Below are positions 1 to 8,529 of a stretch of 21,936 nt of DNA, piece after piece (the first letter of the stretch is position 1; the number at the start of each line of letters is the position of its first letter). The position numbers and the translations under genes are program-made. The notes below the pieces were generated by a model. That model was given only the letters and a program-made list of their open reading frames with translations, searched no databases and was not told the DNA's origin. The DNA is from DAHUYF01 sp035553515 (lineage in GTDB: Bacteria; Pseudomonadota; Alphaproteobacteria; ATCC43930; CGMCC-115725): contig DATNDG010000176.1 in NCBI GenBank assembly GCA_035553515.1, positions 1-21,936 of the forward strand, read 5' to 3'.

Positions 1-1
1 C

Positions 2-2110
2 GGCTACAACCGGATGCCGACCGGCGGCGTCGTGTTCAAGAACCGCGACGGCTCCCCCATGCAGCAGCCGGCCCAGCTGCCGCTCACCACCGACAAGGTC
101 CGCTTCGTCGGCGACCCGATCGCCTTCGTCGTGGCCGAGACCATCAAGCAGGCCAAGGACGCGGCCGAGGCGGTGACGCCCGAAATTGACACATTGCCCG
201 CAGTGACCACCGCGCGCGCCGCCGACGCGCCGGGCGCGCCGCTGGTGCATGACGAGGTGCCGGGCAATTTGGTACTCGATTTCCACTACGGGGATTCCGA
301 GGCGGTCGCCGCCGCCTTCGATCGGGCCGCGCACGTCACGAAACTGCCGATCCGCAACAGCCGCGTCGTGGTCTCGCCGATGGAGCCGCGCTCGGCGATC
401 GGCGAATACGATCCCGCGCGCGAGCACTGGACCCTGCGGCTCGGCTCCCAGGGCGTGTTCGGGATGCGCAACCTGATCCGCAACGTGCTCAACGTGCCGG
501 TCGAGAAGGTCCGCGTGCTGACCGGCAATGTCGGCGGGTCGTTCGGCATGAAGGCGTCCTGCTACCCCGAATATGTTTGCCTGCTGCACGCCGCCCGCGC
601 CCTGGGGCGGCCGGTGAAGTGGACCGACGAACGCTCCGACAGCTTCCTGTCCGACAGCCACGGGCGCGACCACGACATGACCCCATCGATCGCGCTGGAT
701 GCGGAGGGAAATATCCTCGCATTGCGGATCGAGGGCTACGGCAATCTCGGCGCTTACCAGAGCAACGCCACCGCGCAGCCGCCGACCATGAACGCGGTGC
801 GCAACAGCATCGGCGTCTATCGCACGCCGGCGCAGGAGGTGAACACCCGCGTGATGTTCACCAACACGACGCCGGTGGGGCCGTATCGCGGCGCCGGGCG
901 GCCGGAGGGCAACTACTACATCGAGCGGCTGCTCGACACGGCGGCCGCCGAGATGGGCATCGACCGGGTGGAAATCCGCCGCCGGAACCACATCCGCGCC
1001 GAGGAGATGCCGTTCAAGACGCCCGCCGGCACCGAATACGACAGCGGCGATTTCCCCACCGTGCTCGACAAGGCGCTGGCGCTCGCGGATTGGGACAATT
1101 TTTCCCAGCGCAAGATCGAGAGCCGCAAGCGCGGGAAACTACGCGGACGCGGCATCGGCCAGTACCTGGAAGTCACGGCGCCTCCGACGAACGAGATGGG
1201 CGGCATCCGCTTCGAGCCGGACGGCACGGTGACGATCATCACCGGCACCCTGGATTACGGCCAGGGCCACGCCTCGCCCTTCGCCCAGGTGCTGACCACC
1301 CGGCTCGGCATCCCGTTCGACAAGATCAATCTGCTGCAGGGCGACAGCGACCAGCTGATCGCCGGCGGCGGCACCGGCGGCTCCAAATCCATCATGGCGA
1401 GCGGCGCCGCCATCGTCGAGGCGGGCGAGCAGGTCATCGAGAACGGGAAACAGATCGCGGCGCACGCGCTCGAAGCGGCGGTCGCCGACATCGAGTTCTC
1501 CAACGGCCGCTTCACCATCGCCGGCACCGACCGCGCCATCGGCATCATGGAACTGGCGGAGCAGTTGCGCGAGGGCCTGAAGCTGCCGGAGGGCGTGCCC
1601 AACACGCTAGACGTGCGCCACATCCACAAGAGCGCCCCGGCGGCCTACCCGAACGGCTGCCACATCTGCGAGGTGGAGGTCGACCCCGACACCGGCGAGG
1701 TGGACGTGGTGCGCTATGCGATGGTCAACGATTTCGGCGTGGTCATCAATCCGCTGCTGGTCGAGGGCCAGGCGCATGGCGGCATCGTCCAGGGCATCGG
1801 CCAGGCGCTCCTGGAGCACACGGTCTATGACGGCGAGGGTCAGCTCATCACCGGCAGCTACATGGATTACGCCATGCCGCGCGCCGACAGTGCGCCGATG
1901 TTCGAATTCCGGAGCCACCCGGTGCCGGCCAAGACGAACCCGCTCGGCGTCAAGGGCTGCGGCGAGGCGGGCTGCGCCGGCTCGCTGCCTTCGGTGATGA
2001 ACGCCCTCATCGACGCGCTCGCCCCCTACGGCATCCGCCACATCGACATGCCCGCCACGCCCGAGCGCATCTGGCGCGCCATCGAGGAAGCGAAGGCGAA
2101 GAAGGGCTGA
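2..2110 (+). CDS. Molybdopterin-binding large subunit, xanthine dehydrogenase/CoxL family (5' end outside window)
   Basis: This is the molybdenum-cofactor subunit of a cytoplasmic molybdenum hydroxylase (xanthine dehydrogenase, aldehyde oxidase or CO dehydrogenase type). Such enzymes hydroxylate a substrate with water and pass electrons to FeS and FAD subunits. The frame is open from the first bases, so the N-terminus is missing; 702 codons and the TGA are visible. Seen: GGSFGMK near nt 533, the active-site loop PYRGAGR at nt 881-901, GQGH before a GGTGGS stretch near nt 1360, and the C-terminal GVKGCGE with the presumed catalytic Glu at nt 1964-1966. In CoxL families AYRCSFR marks true (form I) CO dehydrogenase, while YRGAGR marks form II or other substrates, so CO oxidation is unlikely. 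No FAD or FeS subunit gene follows; they may lie upstream. The substrate cannot be told from sequence. Confidence 0.93.
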   Translation, partial: GYNRMPTGGVVFKNRDGSPMQQPAQLPLTTDKVRFVGDPIAFVVAETIKQAKDAAEAVTPEIDTLPAVTTARAADAPGAPLVHDEVPGNLVLDFHYGDSEAVAAAFDRAAHVTKLPIRNSRVVVSPMEPRSAIGEYDPAREHWTLRLGSQGVFGMRNLIRNVLNVPVEKVRVLTGNVGGSFGMKASCYPEYVCLLHAARALGRPVKWTDERSDSFLSDSHGRDHDMTPSIALDAEGNILALRIEGYGNLGAYQSNATAQPPTMNAVRNSIGVYRTPAQEVNTRVMFTNTTPVGPYRGAGRPEGNYYIERLLDTAAAEMGIDRVEIRRRNHIRAEEMPFKTPAGTEYDSGDFPTVLDKALALADWDNFSQRKIESRKRGKLRGRGIGQYLEVTAPPTNEMGGIRFEPDGTVTIITGTLDYGQGHASPFAQVLTTRLGIPFDKINLLQGDSDQLIAGGGTGGSKSIMASGAAIVEAGEQVIENGKQIAAHALEAAVADIEFSNGRFTIAGTDRAIGIMELAEQLREGLKLPEGVPNTLDVRHIHKSAPAAYPNGCHICEVEVDPDTGEVDVVRYAMVNDFGVVINPLLVEGQAHGGIVQGIGQALLEHTVYDGEGQLITGSYMDYAMPRADSAPMFEFRSHPVPAKTNPLGVKGCGEAGCAGSLPSVMNALIDALAPYGIRHIDMPATPERIWRAIEEAKAKKG

Positions 2111-2131
2111 GCCAGCGGCATTTCCGGCGTC

Positions 2132-2227
2132 GCGTCCTTCGACAGGCCGAGGATGAGGTAGACCGGGCATGGCCCTCACCAGGGCCACGAAGAAAAATTC
2201 CTCATCCTGAGCCTGTCGAAGGACGCA
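2132..2227. repeat. REP-like long palindrome, copy 1
   Basis: The outer arms GCGTCCTTCGACAGG (left) and CCTGTCGAAGGACGC (right) pair over about 25 bp with two or so mismatches. Between them sits a small inner hairpin (ATGGCCC...GGGCCAC). The element fills the gap between the end of the molybdenum hydroxylase gene (+) and the end of the CheD-like gene (-), so it could end transcription in both directions. Three more copies lie in this window. Confidence 0.85.
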
Positions 2228-2270
2228 CGAGCGCGCGTGCAGCTTGGCCCCGCCGACGCCCTCACCTGCT

Positions 2271-3053
2271 TCAGGACCTGTACATGTTCCTGCCGAAGAG
2301 GGCGACGGTCGCGATGCCGATCATGGCGTCCGGCGGGATCTTCGGATATTTCGTGTTCGAGTAGTCGACGGTATCGCACATCGGCTCCGGCGACATGCCC
2401 GGACTGATGACGAGACTGCCGCTGGCATTGGCGGTTACGTAGTAGCTCTCGCCGCGGGGCGCCGTCTTCATCGCTTTTTTGAAGCGCTGCTTGAAGAACT
2501 CTTCGAGCACTTCGCCATCGTCCGGCGGCTGATCGGACTCCTCCCGGTGCGCGTCCCGCGCCATCATGCCGTCCCAGGTGCCGGGCGTCAGTTCATCGCG
2601 TTTCGGAATATGGAGCTCGGTGGGCTTGACCTCATTGAACATCTGCAGGAGCGGAGCAGCCTGCGCTTCGAGATTGCCGGCCGCGAAATGAAACAGCCCG
2701 CCCCTCAGGCTCGCGGAATTGAACATGATGATCGGCCCGCAGCTCGAGAAGCCGGAGCTGTGCAGCACCACTTCATCGAGCTGGCCGGTGAGGCCCTGGC
2801 CCATCGTGCAGCTGGCGCAGGGCTTCTTGGCCGTCTCCGTTTTGTTGCCCGTGCTCAGCAGCCCGCTCTCCATGCGCTGGATCACCCCGGCGCCTCGGCT
2901 GAAGGGCGAGCCCGCCAGCTTGCGCAGCAGCGCGGTGCTCGGGCCGAAGCGGGTCGGCGGCGGGGCCGGCGGGACCCGGCGGGCGACCGCCCGACCGCCC
3001 GGCTGGGCGGCGGAAGGACCGAACCGGGTTGGCGGAACGCGGGGAGGAGCCAT
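2271..3053 (-). CDS. Proline-rich-leader protein with CheD/CNF1-like Cys-His deamidase signature
   Basis: 260 aa from ATG 3053; an in-frame ATG at 3095 would add 14 residues, and neither has a strong ribosome site. Residues 1-60 form a Pro/Arg-rich leader with two PPTRFGPS repeats (residues 7-14 and 32-39) ending in GAGVIQRM. The rest is compact: S99, C105 and H122 with SSGFSSC and RGGLFH, then a helix and strand (LLQMFNEVKPTELHIP). In chemotaxis CheD the catalytic residues follow the same spacing (Thr at C-6, His at C+17, GLGSC, GGxxH), and CNF1 toxin shares this fold. I therefore infer a glutamine deamidase or transglutaminase-like enzyme. There is no membrane segment or Sec signal. The leader resembles N-terminal regions I recall in proteins linked to extracellular contractile injection systems, which is unproven here. 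It lies 83 bp after the histidine kinase on the same strand. The existence of the gene is well supported by composition; its function is tentative. Confidence 0.7.
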   Translation of the reverse strand: MAPPRVPPTRFGPSAAQPGGRAVARRVPPAPPPTRFGPSTALLRKLAGSPFSRGAGVIQRMESGLLSTGNKTETAKKPCASCTMGQGLTGQLDEVVLHSSGFSSCGPIIMFNSASLRGGLFHFAAGNLEAQAAPLLQMFNEVKPTELHIPKRDELTPGTWDGMMARDAHREESDQPPDDGEVLEEFFKQRFKKAMKTAPRGESYYVTANASGSLVISPGMSPEPMCDTVDYSNTKYPKIPPDAMIGIATVALFGRNMYRS

Positions 3054-3136
3054 AGGCGACACCCGTGCGAAGGTCGATTGCCGCCATCCTATCATGCTTC
3101 GGCAACGCGAGAGAGCCGCGCGCGGAGCGGCGCCGC

Positions 3137-4642
<1,506 letters not shown>

Positions 4643-4715
4643 CGCCCAAAATAGCCAATTTCGCTTGATAAATTCCTACTTTTGTCAGGCAATTGCTGGA
4701 TATTTGCGGCGAATT
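4643..4715 (-). promoter_or_regulatory. AT-rich gap, probable promoter of the histidine kinase gene
   Basis: These 73 bases between UdgX and the histidine kinase are far richer in A and T than the surrounding GC-rich coding DNA, as expected for a promoter. The octamer ATTGCTGG occurs twice, once in the gap and once just inside the end of udgX. I could not fit convincing -35 and -10 boxes, so only the region is called. Confidence 0.4.
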
Positions 4716-5363
4716 TTATCGATTGCTGGCCTTCTTCAGCGCCGCCGCCGCGACCTTCAGATCGGCGATGAAGCGGTCGATCTCGCGCTCGCGGTCCTCG
4801 GGCTCGGCGCGCAGCAGCGCCGAGGGATGGACGGTCGCCAGCACAGCGGGCGCGAGCGTCGAGGGCACGAGCTTGCCGCGCTCGCGCGTCACGCGGAAGG
4901 CAGAACCGATCAGCGCCTGCGCCGCCGTGGCGCCCAGGCAGACGATCACCTTGGGCTCGACGAGCCCGATCTCCGCCTCGACCCAGGGCCGGCAGGCGCG
5001 GATCTCCATCGCGTTGGGCTTGCCGTGCAGCCGCCGCTTGCCGCGCGCCGTCCATTTGAAGTGCTTCACCACATTCGTGACGTAGGCGGCCTTGCGCTCG
5101 ATCCCCGCCGCTTCGAGGCAGCGGTCGAGCAGCTTGCCGGCAGGTCCGACGAAGGGCCGCCCGCTCAGATCCTCCTGGTCGCCCGGCGTCTCGCCGACCA
5201 GCAGCAGCGCCGCATGCGCCGGGCCTTCGCCGAACACGGTCTGCGTCGCCCGCTCGTGCAGCGGGCAGGCGGTGCAGCGCCGCGCCCGCGCGCGCAGCCC
5301 CTCGAGCGTCGGATGCGCCGGAATGAGCTCGGCCGCGGTATCGGAGACGGTCTTTGTCGCCAT
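4716..5363 (-). CDS. udgX: Uracil-DNA glycosylase, UdgX family
   Basis: 215 aa. UdgX removes or traps uracil in DNA; in the mycobacterial enzyme a histidine in a special loop forms a lasting covalent bond at the abasic site. Seen: the motif I sequence GETPGDQEDLSGRPFVGPAG (residues 57-76), the UdgX-specific R-loop GKRRLHGKP with H113 where the mycobacterial enzyme has its bonding histidine, and motif III TVHPSALLR (178-186). C30, C33, C124 and C142 can bind the 4Fe-4S cluster. The R-loop and GDQED separate it from family 4 and 5 enzymes. The loop has Leu where KRRIH is usual, a mild change. It follows the Sir2 gene on the same strand, separated by a palindromic repeat. ATG 5363 is the only sensible start before the HPTLEGLRARARRC region. 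Confidence 0.9.
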   Translation of the reverse strand: MATKTVSDTAAELIPAHPTLEGLRARARRCTACPLHERATQTVFGEGPAHAALLLVGETPGDQEDLSGRPFVGPAGKLLDRCLEAAGIERKAAYVTNVVKHFKWTARGKRRLHGKPNAMEIRACRPWVEAEIGLVEPKVIVCLGATAAQALIGSAFRVTRERGKLVPSTLAPAVLATVHPSALLRAEPEDREREIDRFIADLKVAAAALKKASNR

Positions 5364-5380
5364 GGCTGCACGTCCACAGA

Positions 5381-5476
5381 GCGTCCTTCGACAGGCTCAG
5401 GATAAAGCGCAACGGGCATGGCCCCTACCAGCGGCCGCGAAGATTTTTCCTCATCCTGACCCTGTCGAAGGACGCA
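5381..5476. repeat. REP-like long palindrome, copy 2
   Basis: Same design as the copy at 2132: left arm GCGTCCTTCGACAGGCTCAG, right arm CTGTCGAAGGACGC, inner ATGGCCCC...GGCCGC hairpin and a TTTTT run before the right arm. It sits between the Sir2 gene and udgX, both on the minus strand, only 17 bases before the udgX start codon. It could therefore weaken readthrough or set the mRNA end between the two genes. Confidence 0.85.
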
Positions 5477-5507
5477 CCGTCGCTCTGCAGCACGCGCAAG
5501 CAGCGCC

Positions 5508-6263
5508 CTATTCCACCCCCACCGCCTCGCCCAGCGTCTCGCCCAGCCCGCGGTTGAGCACGAGATCGGCGATCTCGTCGAGCGCGGTCGGCTCGCGATT
5601 GATGATGACGAGCACCGCGCCGCTGCGCTTGGCGAGCTGGGGGAAACCCGCCGCCGGATAGACCACCAGCGAAGAGCCCGCGACCACGAAGAGATCGGCG
5701 GCGAGCGTCTCCGCCCGCGCGCGCCGCATCGCCCCTTCCGGCATGGGTTGGCCAAAGGAGATCGTCGCCGTCTTGACCAGCCCGCCGCAGGAGCCGCAGC
5801 AGGGCGGCTCGTCGCTGCGCTCGAATTCCAGGCGCAGCGCTTCGATCTCGTAGCGCTCGCGGCAGTCGAGGCAGAGCGCATAGGTGGTATTGCCATGCAG
5901 CTCGATCACCTGCTTCTCCGGCACGCCCGAGGCCTGGTGCAGCCCGTCGATGTTCTGGGTGATGACCGCGCTGGCGCGCTCCTGGCGGATGAGCGCCGCC
6001 ACGGCGCGGTGGCCGCGATTGGGCCTGGCGTCGCGGATCGTCTGATCGGTGGCGAACTTTCGCCGCCAGGCTTCGCGCCGCGCCTCCTCGGAGCCGAGAA
6101 AAGCGTCGAAGTCGACCGGCCGGTATTTCGTCCAGATGCCGCCGGGGCTGCGGAAATCCGGAATGCCGGATTCGGTGCTGATGCCGGCGCCGGTGAAGAG
6201 CACGGCGCGGCGCGCCTCGGCGATCATGCGGGCGAGCTCGGCAATGTCGGGATCTCGGGTCAT
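5508..6263 (-). CDS. Sir2-family NAD-dependent protein deacylase
   Basis: 251 aa, usual length for a bacterial sirtuin. It removes acyl groups from lysines with NAD, giving nicotinamide and O-acyl-ADP-ribose. Seen: the NAD-binding loop TGAGISTESGIPDFRS (24-39), QNIDGLH (103-109), catalytic H123 in ELHGN, a four-cysteine zinc site (C131, C134, C156, C159), GSSLVVYPAA (196-205) and NREPT (222-226). The Tyr-x-x-Arg pair that marks desuccinylases (SIRT5 or E. coli CobB) is not evident, so ordinary deacetylation is more likely. ATG 6263 places the Rossmann start about 20 residues in, as in relatives, though no clear ribosome site precedes it. It is divergent from the SDR gene across 78 bp, which must hold both promoters. 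Confidence 0.93.
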   Translation of the reverse strand: MTRDPDIAELARMIAEARRAVLFTGAGISTESGIPDFRSPGGIWTKYRPVDFDAFLGSEEARREAWRRKFATDQTIRDARPNRGHRAVAALIRQERASAVITQNIDGLHQASGVPEKQVIELHGNTTYALCLDCRERYEIEALRLEFERSDEPPCCGSCGGLVKTATISFGQPMPEGAMRRARAETLAADLFVVAGSSLVVYPAAGFPQLAKRSGAVLVIINREPTALDEIADLVLNRGLGETLGEAVGVE

Positions 6264-6330
6264 CGAGAGAGTGTGGCAAAGCCTGGCGCGCCGGGAAAGG
6301 GCATCGGTATAGACTGAGGTTGAAAACAAC

Positions 6331-6336
6331 GGGAGG
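6331..6336 (+). promoter_or_regulatory. Strong ribosome binding site of the SDR gene
   Basis: GGGAGG lies five bases before ATG 6342 and fixes that start. Confidence 0.75.
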
Positions 6337-6341
6337 ACGCC

Positions 6342-7142
6342 ATGGAGTTCGAGGATAAGACCGCCCTCATCACCGGCGCGGCCGGCGGCATCGGCCACGC
6401 CGTGGCCAAGGCCTTCGCCCGCGAGGGCGCGCAGCTGCTGCTCGTCGATCGCGACAAAGTCGCCGGGGAGGCGATCGCGGCCGAGCTGCGCGACACCGGC
6501 GCGATCGTGCGTTTCATCGCCGCCGACGTCACCCGTGCCGCCGATGTCGCGGGGTATGTCCAGGCCGCGCTCGACGCCTATGGCCGCATCGACTGCTTCC
6601 ACAACAATGCCGGCATCGAGGGCAAGGTCGCGCCGACCGCCGAGTATGACGAGGCGGGCTTCGACGCCGTCATCGCCGTCAACGTCAAGGGCGTGTTCCT
6701 GGGACTGCGCCAGGTGCTGCCGGTGATGCTGCGGCAGAAGAGCGGCGCGGTGGTCAACACCGCCTCTGTGGCGGGGCTGGTGGGGACGCCCGGCATGTGC
6801 GCCTATGTCGCCTCCAAGCACGCGGTGATCGGCCTCACCAAGGCGGCTTCCGGCGAGGTGGCGCGCTCGGGCGTGCGCATCAACGCCATCTGCCCCGGGC
6901 CGGTCGAGACGCGCATGATCCGCTCGCTCGAAAGCCAGCTCGACCCCGCCAATCCGGAATCGATCCACCAGCGCTACCAGTCCGGCATTCCCTCCGGCCG
7001 CTACACCACGCCCGAAGAGGTGGCGGAGATCGTGCTCTTCCTCTGCGCCGACCGCGCCCGCAACGTCAACGGCGCGCAATGGGTGATCGACGGCGCGCGC
7101 ACCGCCGTCGGCGGCGCCGTCACCCAGATGCTCGGACGGTAG
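6342..7142 (+). CDS. SDR-family NAD(P)-dependent oxidoreductase
   Basis: 266 aa classical short-chain dehydrogenase/reductase, a soluble Rossmann-fold enzyme that interconverts an alcohol and a ketone. Seen: the cofactor loop TGAAGGIG (11-18), acidic D36 after the second strand (LLLVDRD), which favours NAD over NADP, D62-V, NNAG (88-91), the catalytic set N114, S142, Y155 and K159 (YVASK), and CPGPVETRM after the sixth strand. The C-terminus has the usual NGAQWVIDGA sequence. The substrate is not predictable; FabG-like and cyclohexanol or xylitol dehydrogenase-like relatives share all these motifs. It is not obviously in an operon: the next gene begins 148 bp later. Confidence 0.93.
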   Translation: MEFEDKTALITGAAGGIGHAVAKAFAREGAQLLLVDRDKVAGEAIAAELRDTGAIVRFIAADVTRAADVAGYVQAALDAYGRIDCFHNNAGIEGKVAPTAEYDEAGFDAVIAVNVKGVFLGLRQVLPVMLRQKSGAVVNTASVAGLVGTPGMCAYVASKHAVIGLTKAASGEVARSGVRINAICPGPVETRMIRSLESQLDPANPESIHQRYQSGIPSGRYTTPEEVAEIVLFLCADRARNVNGAQWVIDGARTAVGGAVTQMLGR

Positions 7143-7290
7143 GTCCAACAGCAAAACCGGTCATCCGCGGTGCATCGCCGAAAGTCCGCGCGGCACGCAC
7201 CCGCTCCGCGCCGCCGGTGGAACGCGTGCGCCGCTGCGCGCGATGTGGTTTCCTGTGGATTTCCATGCCGGCCTCGGCAGTTGAATCCCT

Positions 7291-7605
7291 ATGGAGAACG
7301 ACCGGAGTTTGTGGGTCGCCGCCCAGCTTTTGCTCGCTAAACACGGCGAGGCCGCACTGCCCGTCGCGCATCGGCACGCCGAGGAGTGGGTCGCACGCCA
7401 GGACCCGGCTGCGGCATCGCTGTGGCAGGCGATCGCCGAGAGAGTCGAGAGACTGTCGCTTGCCGGCGCCTCGGCTGATCTTTCGCCAACGCCGCTCCCC
7501 GAGCTGCTCGGCGGCACCGTCACCCGGCAGGTGATGGCCGCCGATCGCATTTCGCAGCCTGAGCTCGAGCGGCTGCTCCACCGGGCGAAGCACCGGCAGC
7601 GATGA
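7291..7605 (+). CDS. Small hypothetical protein, DUF6961-like
   Basis: 104 aa, soluble and helical. The first half (LWVAAQLLLAKHG, then HAEEWVARQDPAAASLWQAI, then a short leucine-rich helix) follows the pattern of a widespread small alphaproteobacterial family of unknown function, DUF6961 from memory: a LW-x-AA-x-x-HG start, then a helix containing W-x-x-I. The second half (TPLPELLGG, RISQPELERLLHRAKHRQR) is not recognised. The start at ATG 7291 has no clear ribosome site. A REP-like palindrome follows it. Function unknown. Confidence 0.65.
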   Translation: MENDRSLWVAAQLLLAKHGEAALPVAHRHAEEWVARQDPAAASLWQAIAERVERLSLAGASADLSPTPLPELLGGTVTRQVMAADRISQPELERLLHRAKHRQR

Positions 7606-7638
7606 ACTGGGCGGTTCAGCGCTGCAATCCTGCCGGTG

Positions 7639-7748
7639 TGTCCTTCGACTGCGCGCTGCGCGCGCGCTCAGGATGAGGAGGTTTCTTCATGGCTTCTCGT
7701 AAGGGCCATTCTCCGTCTTCCTCATCCTGAGCCTGTCGAAGGACGCAC
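7639..7748. repeat. REP-like long palindrome, copy 3 (altered left arm)
   Basis: The right arm (TCATCCTGAGCCTGTCGAAG then GACGC, 7721-7746) is standard. In the left arm the AGG of TCCTTCGACAGGCTCAGG is replaced by about 15 bases of alternating GC (TGCGCGCTGCGCGCG), so the outer stem has a bulge. The element lies between convergent genes (7605 and 7791). Confidence 0.75.
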
Positions 7749-7790
7749 CGCAACCTTGCAGTACCCGACCTTGCAGCGGCAACCGGCCGC

Positions 7791-8240
7791 CTACTCCTCT
7801 TGCTCCCGATCCGCTTCGGCGCGCGGTTTGGAGCCGGCGGCGGTCAGCGTCGTTACCGTTTCGTGTCCCGCGCGTTCCCAATTCCGCGCCATCGCCTCGG
7901 TCGTGCTGCCGAAGCGTGAGGCCGCGCGTTGCGACAGGCCGAGCGCACCCGCGGTGAACTCGGAAAAATCCGCCGTCAGGCGGCGCATCGAGCCGAGCAG
8001 CCACTCCTGCTGGACACGCAGGAGTTCGCCCCAGTTCTCGCAACTTCCCATTTCGTCGAGCGACTGTCGGGCGGCGTCGAAGGCTTCGCGGCGCCGCTCG
8101 AGCCAGCGTTGCGTCATTTCATTCATGTAGTCGAACAGCATGACCTGGTTGCCGAGCCAGAGCTCGGTGCCTTTGCGCGCCGCCTGCTCGCCCTGCGCGC
8201 TCTCACGCTCCATCTCTTGTTCCATGCGCCTGCGTGCCAT
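7791..8240 (-). CDS. Phasin family protein
   Basis: 149 aa, almost wholly amphipathic helix. Phasins coat polyhydroxyalkanoate granules and control their number and size. Seen: WLERRREAFDAARQSLDEM, then WGELLRVQQEWLLGSMRRL and FSEFTAGALGLSQRA, the regular helix register and the Q-x-E/W-x-x pattern of Phasin_2-type proteins; no cysteine cluster or membrane helix. The start at ATG 8240 is fixed by GGGAGGGG three bases upstream. A TTGC-n3-GCAA palindrome 27 bp before the start matches the binding site I recall for the PHA regulator PhaR. No PHA synthase or phaR gene is in the window; a second phasin-like gene lies at 19071. Confidence 0.8.
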   Translation of the reverse strand: MARRRMEQEMERESAQGEQAARKGTELWLGNQVMLFDYMNEMTQRWLERRREAFDAARQSLDEMGSCENWGELLRVQQEWLLGSMRRLTADFSEFTAGALGLSQRAASRFGSTTEAMARNWERAGHETVTTLTAAGSKPRAEADREQEE

Positions 8241-8261
8241 GACCCCTCCCGCTGCCCAGAG

Positions 8262-8277
8262 TTGCGTTGCAGCGCAA
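8262..8277. promoter_or_regulatory. Probable PhaR-type operator upstream of the phasin gene
   Basis: TTGCGTTGCAGCGCAA is an imperfect 16-bp palindrome. Inside it, TTGCAGCGCAA (8267-8277) fits the TTGCRNYGCAA consensus I recall for rhizobial PhaR exactly, and the overlapping TTGCGTTGCAG fits at ten of eleven positions. It lies 27 bp before the phasin start, where a repressor would block transcription. Confidence 0.6.
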
Positions 8278-8529
8278 ACGGCGGGCCGGGGAGCGAGTTC
8301 GTCATCGATAAGATCGCGCGCGCAGCGGTCTTCCTGCGCGCGCGTCGCGACCGGAACGCGCGCACATCCTCACCGCGCGCGTCGCGGAGAACAGCGCCAC
8401 GCGCAACAGGAGGGCGCTTTTGCGTCCTCCCGGTTTGCTTTGGGTGCGGCGCAAATTTGTCGCCGAAGCGACGGATTTTCTGCGCGGCGCGCGACGTTCT
8501 CCTGCAGGCGTTTTTTCGGGAGAAAGGCC
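8278..8529. other. Divergent intergenic region between phasin and PepSY-like genes
   Basis: GC-rich, about 250 bases. I see no convincing gene here. It must carry the promoter of the PepSY-like gene; the AT-richer patches near GGCGCTTTTGCG, CGCAAATTTGTCG and CGTTTTTTCGGGAG are the likeliest places. CAAATTTG is a perfect 8-bp palindrome. Confidence 0.4.

Noticed and set aside
881..901. Aerobic CO dehydrogenase (CoxL form I)
   Set aside because: The loop is PYRGAGR, not AYRCSFR, so a true CO dehydrogenase call is not supported.
577..1830. Long plus-strand open frame inside the molybdenum hydroxylase gene in another frame
   Set aside because: Arg/Pro/His-rich with no family motif and no ribosome site. 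It is a by-product of high GC codon use in the real gene.
6264..7154. Upstream extension of the Sir2 protein to 548 residues
   Set aside because: The extension is antisense to the SDR gene. The sirtuin N-terminus is at 6263.
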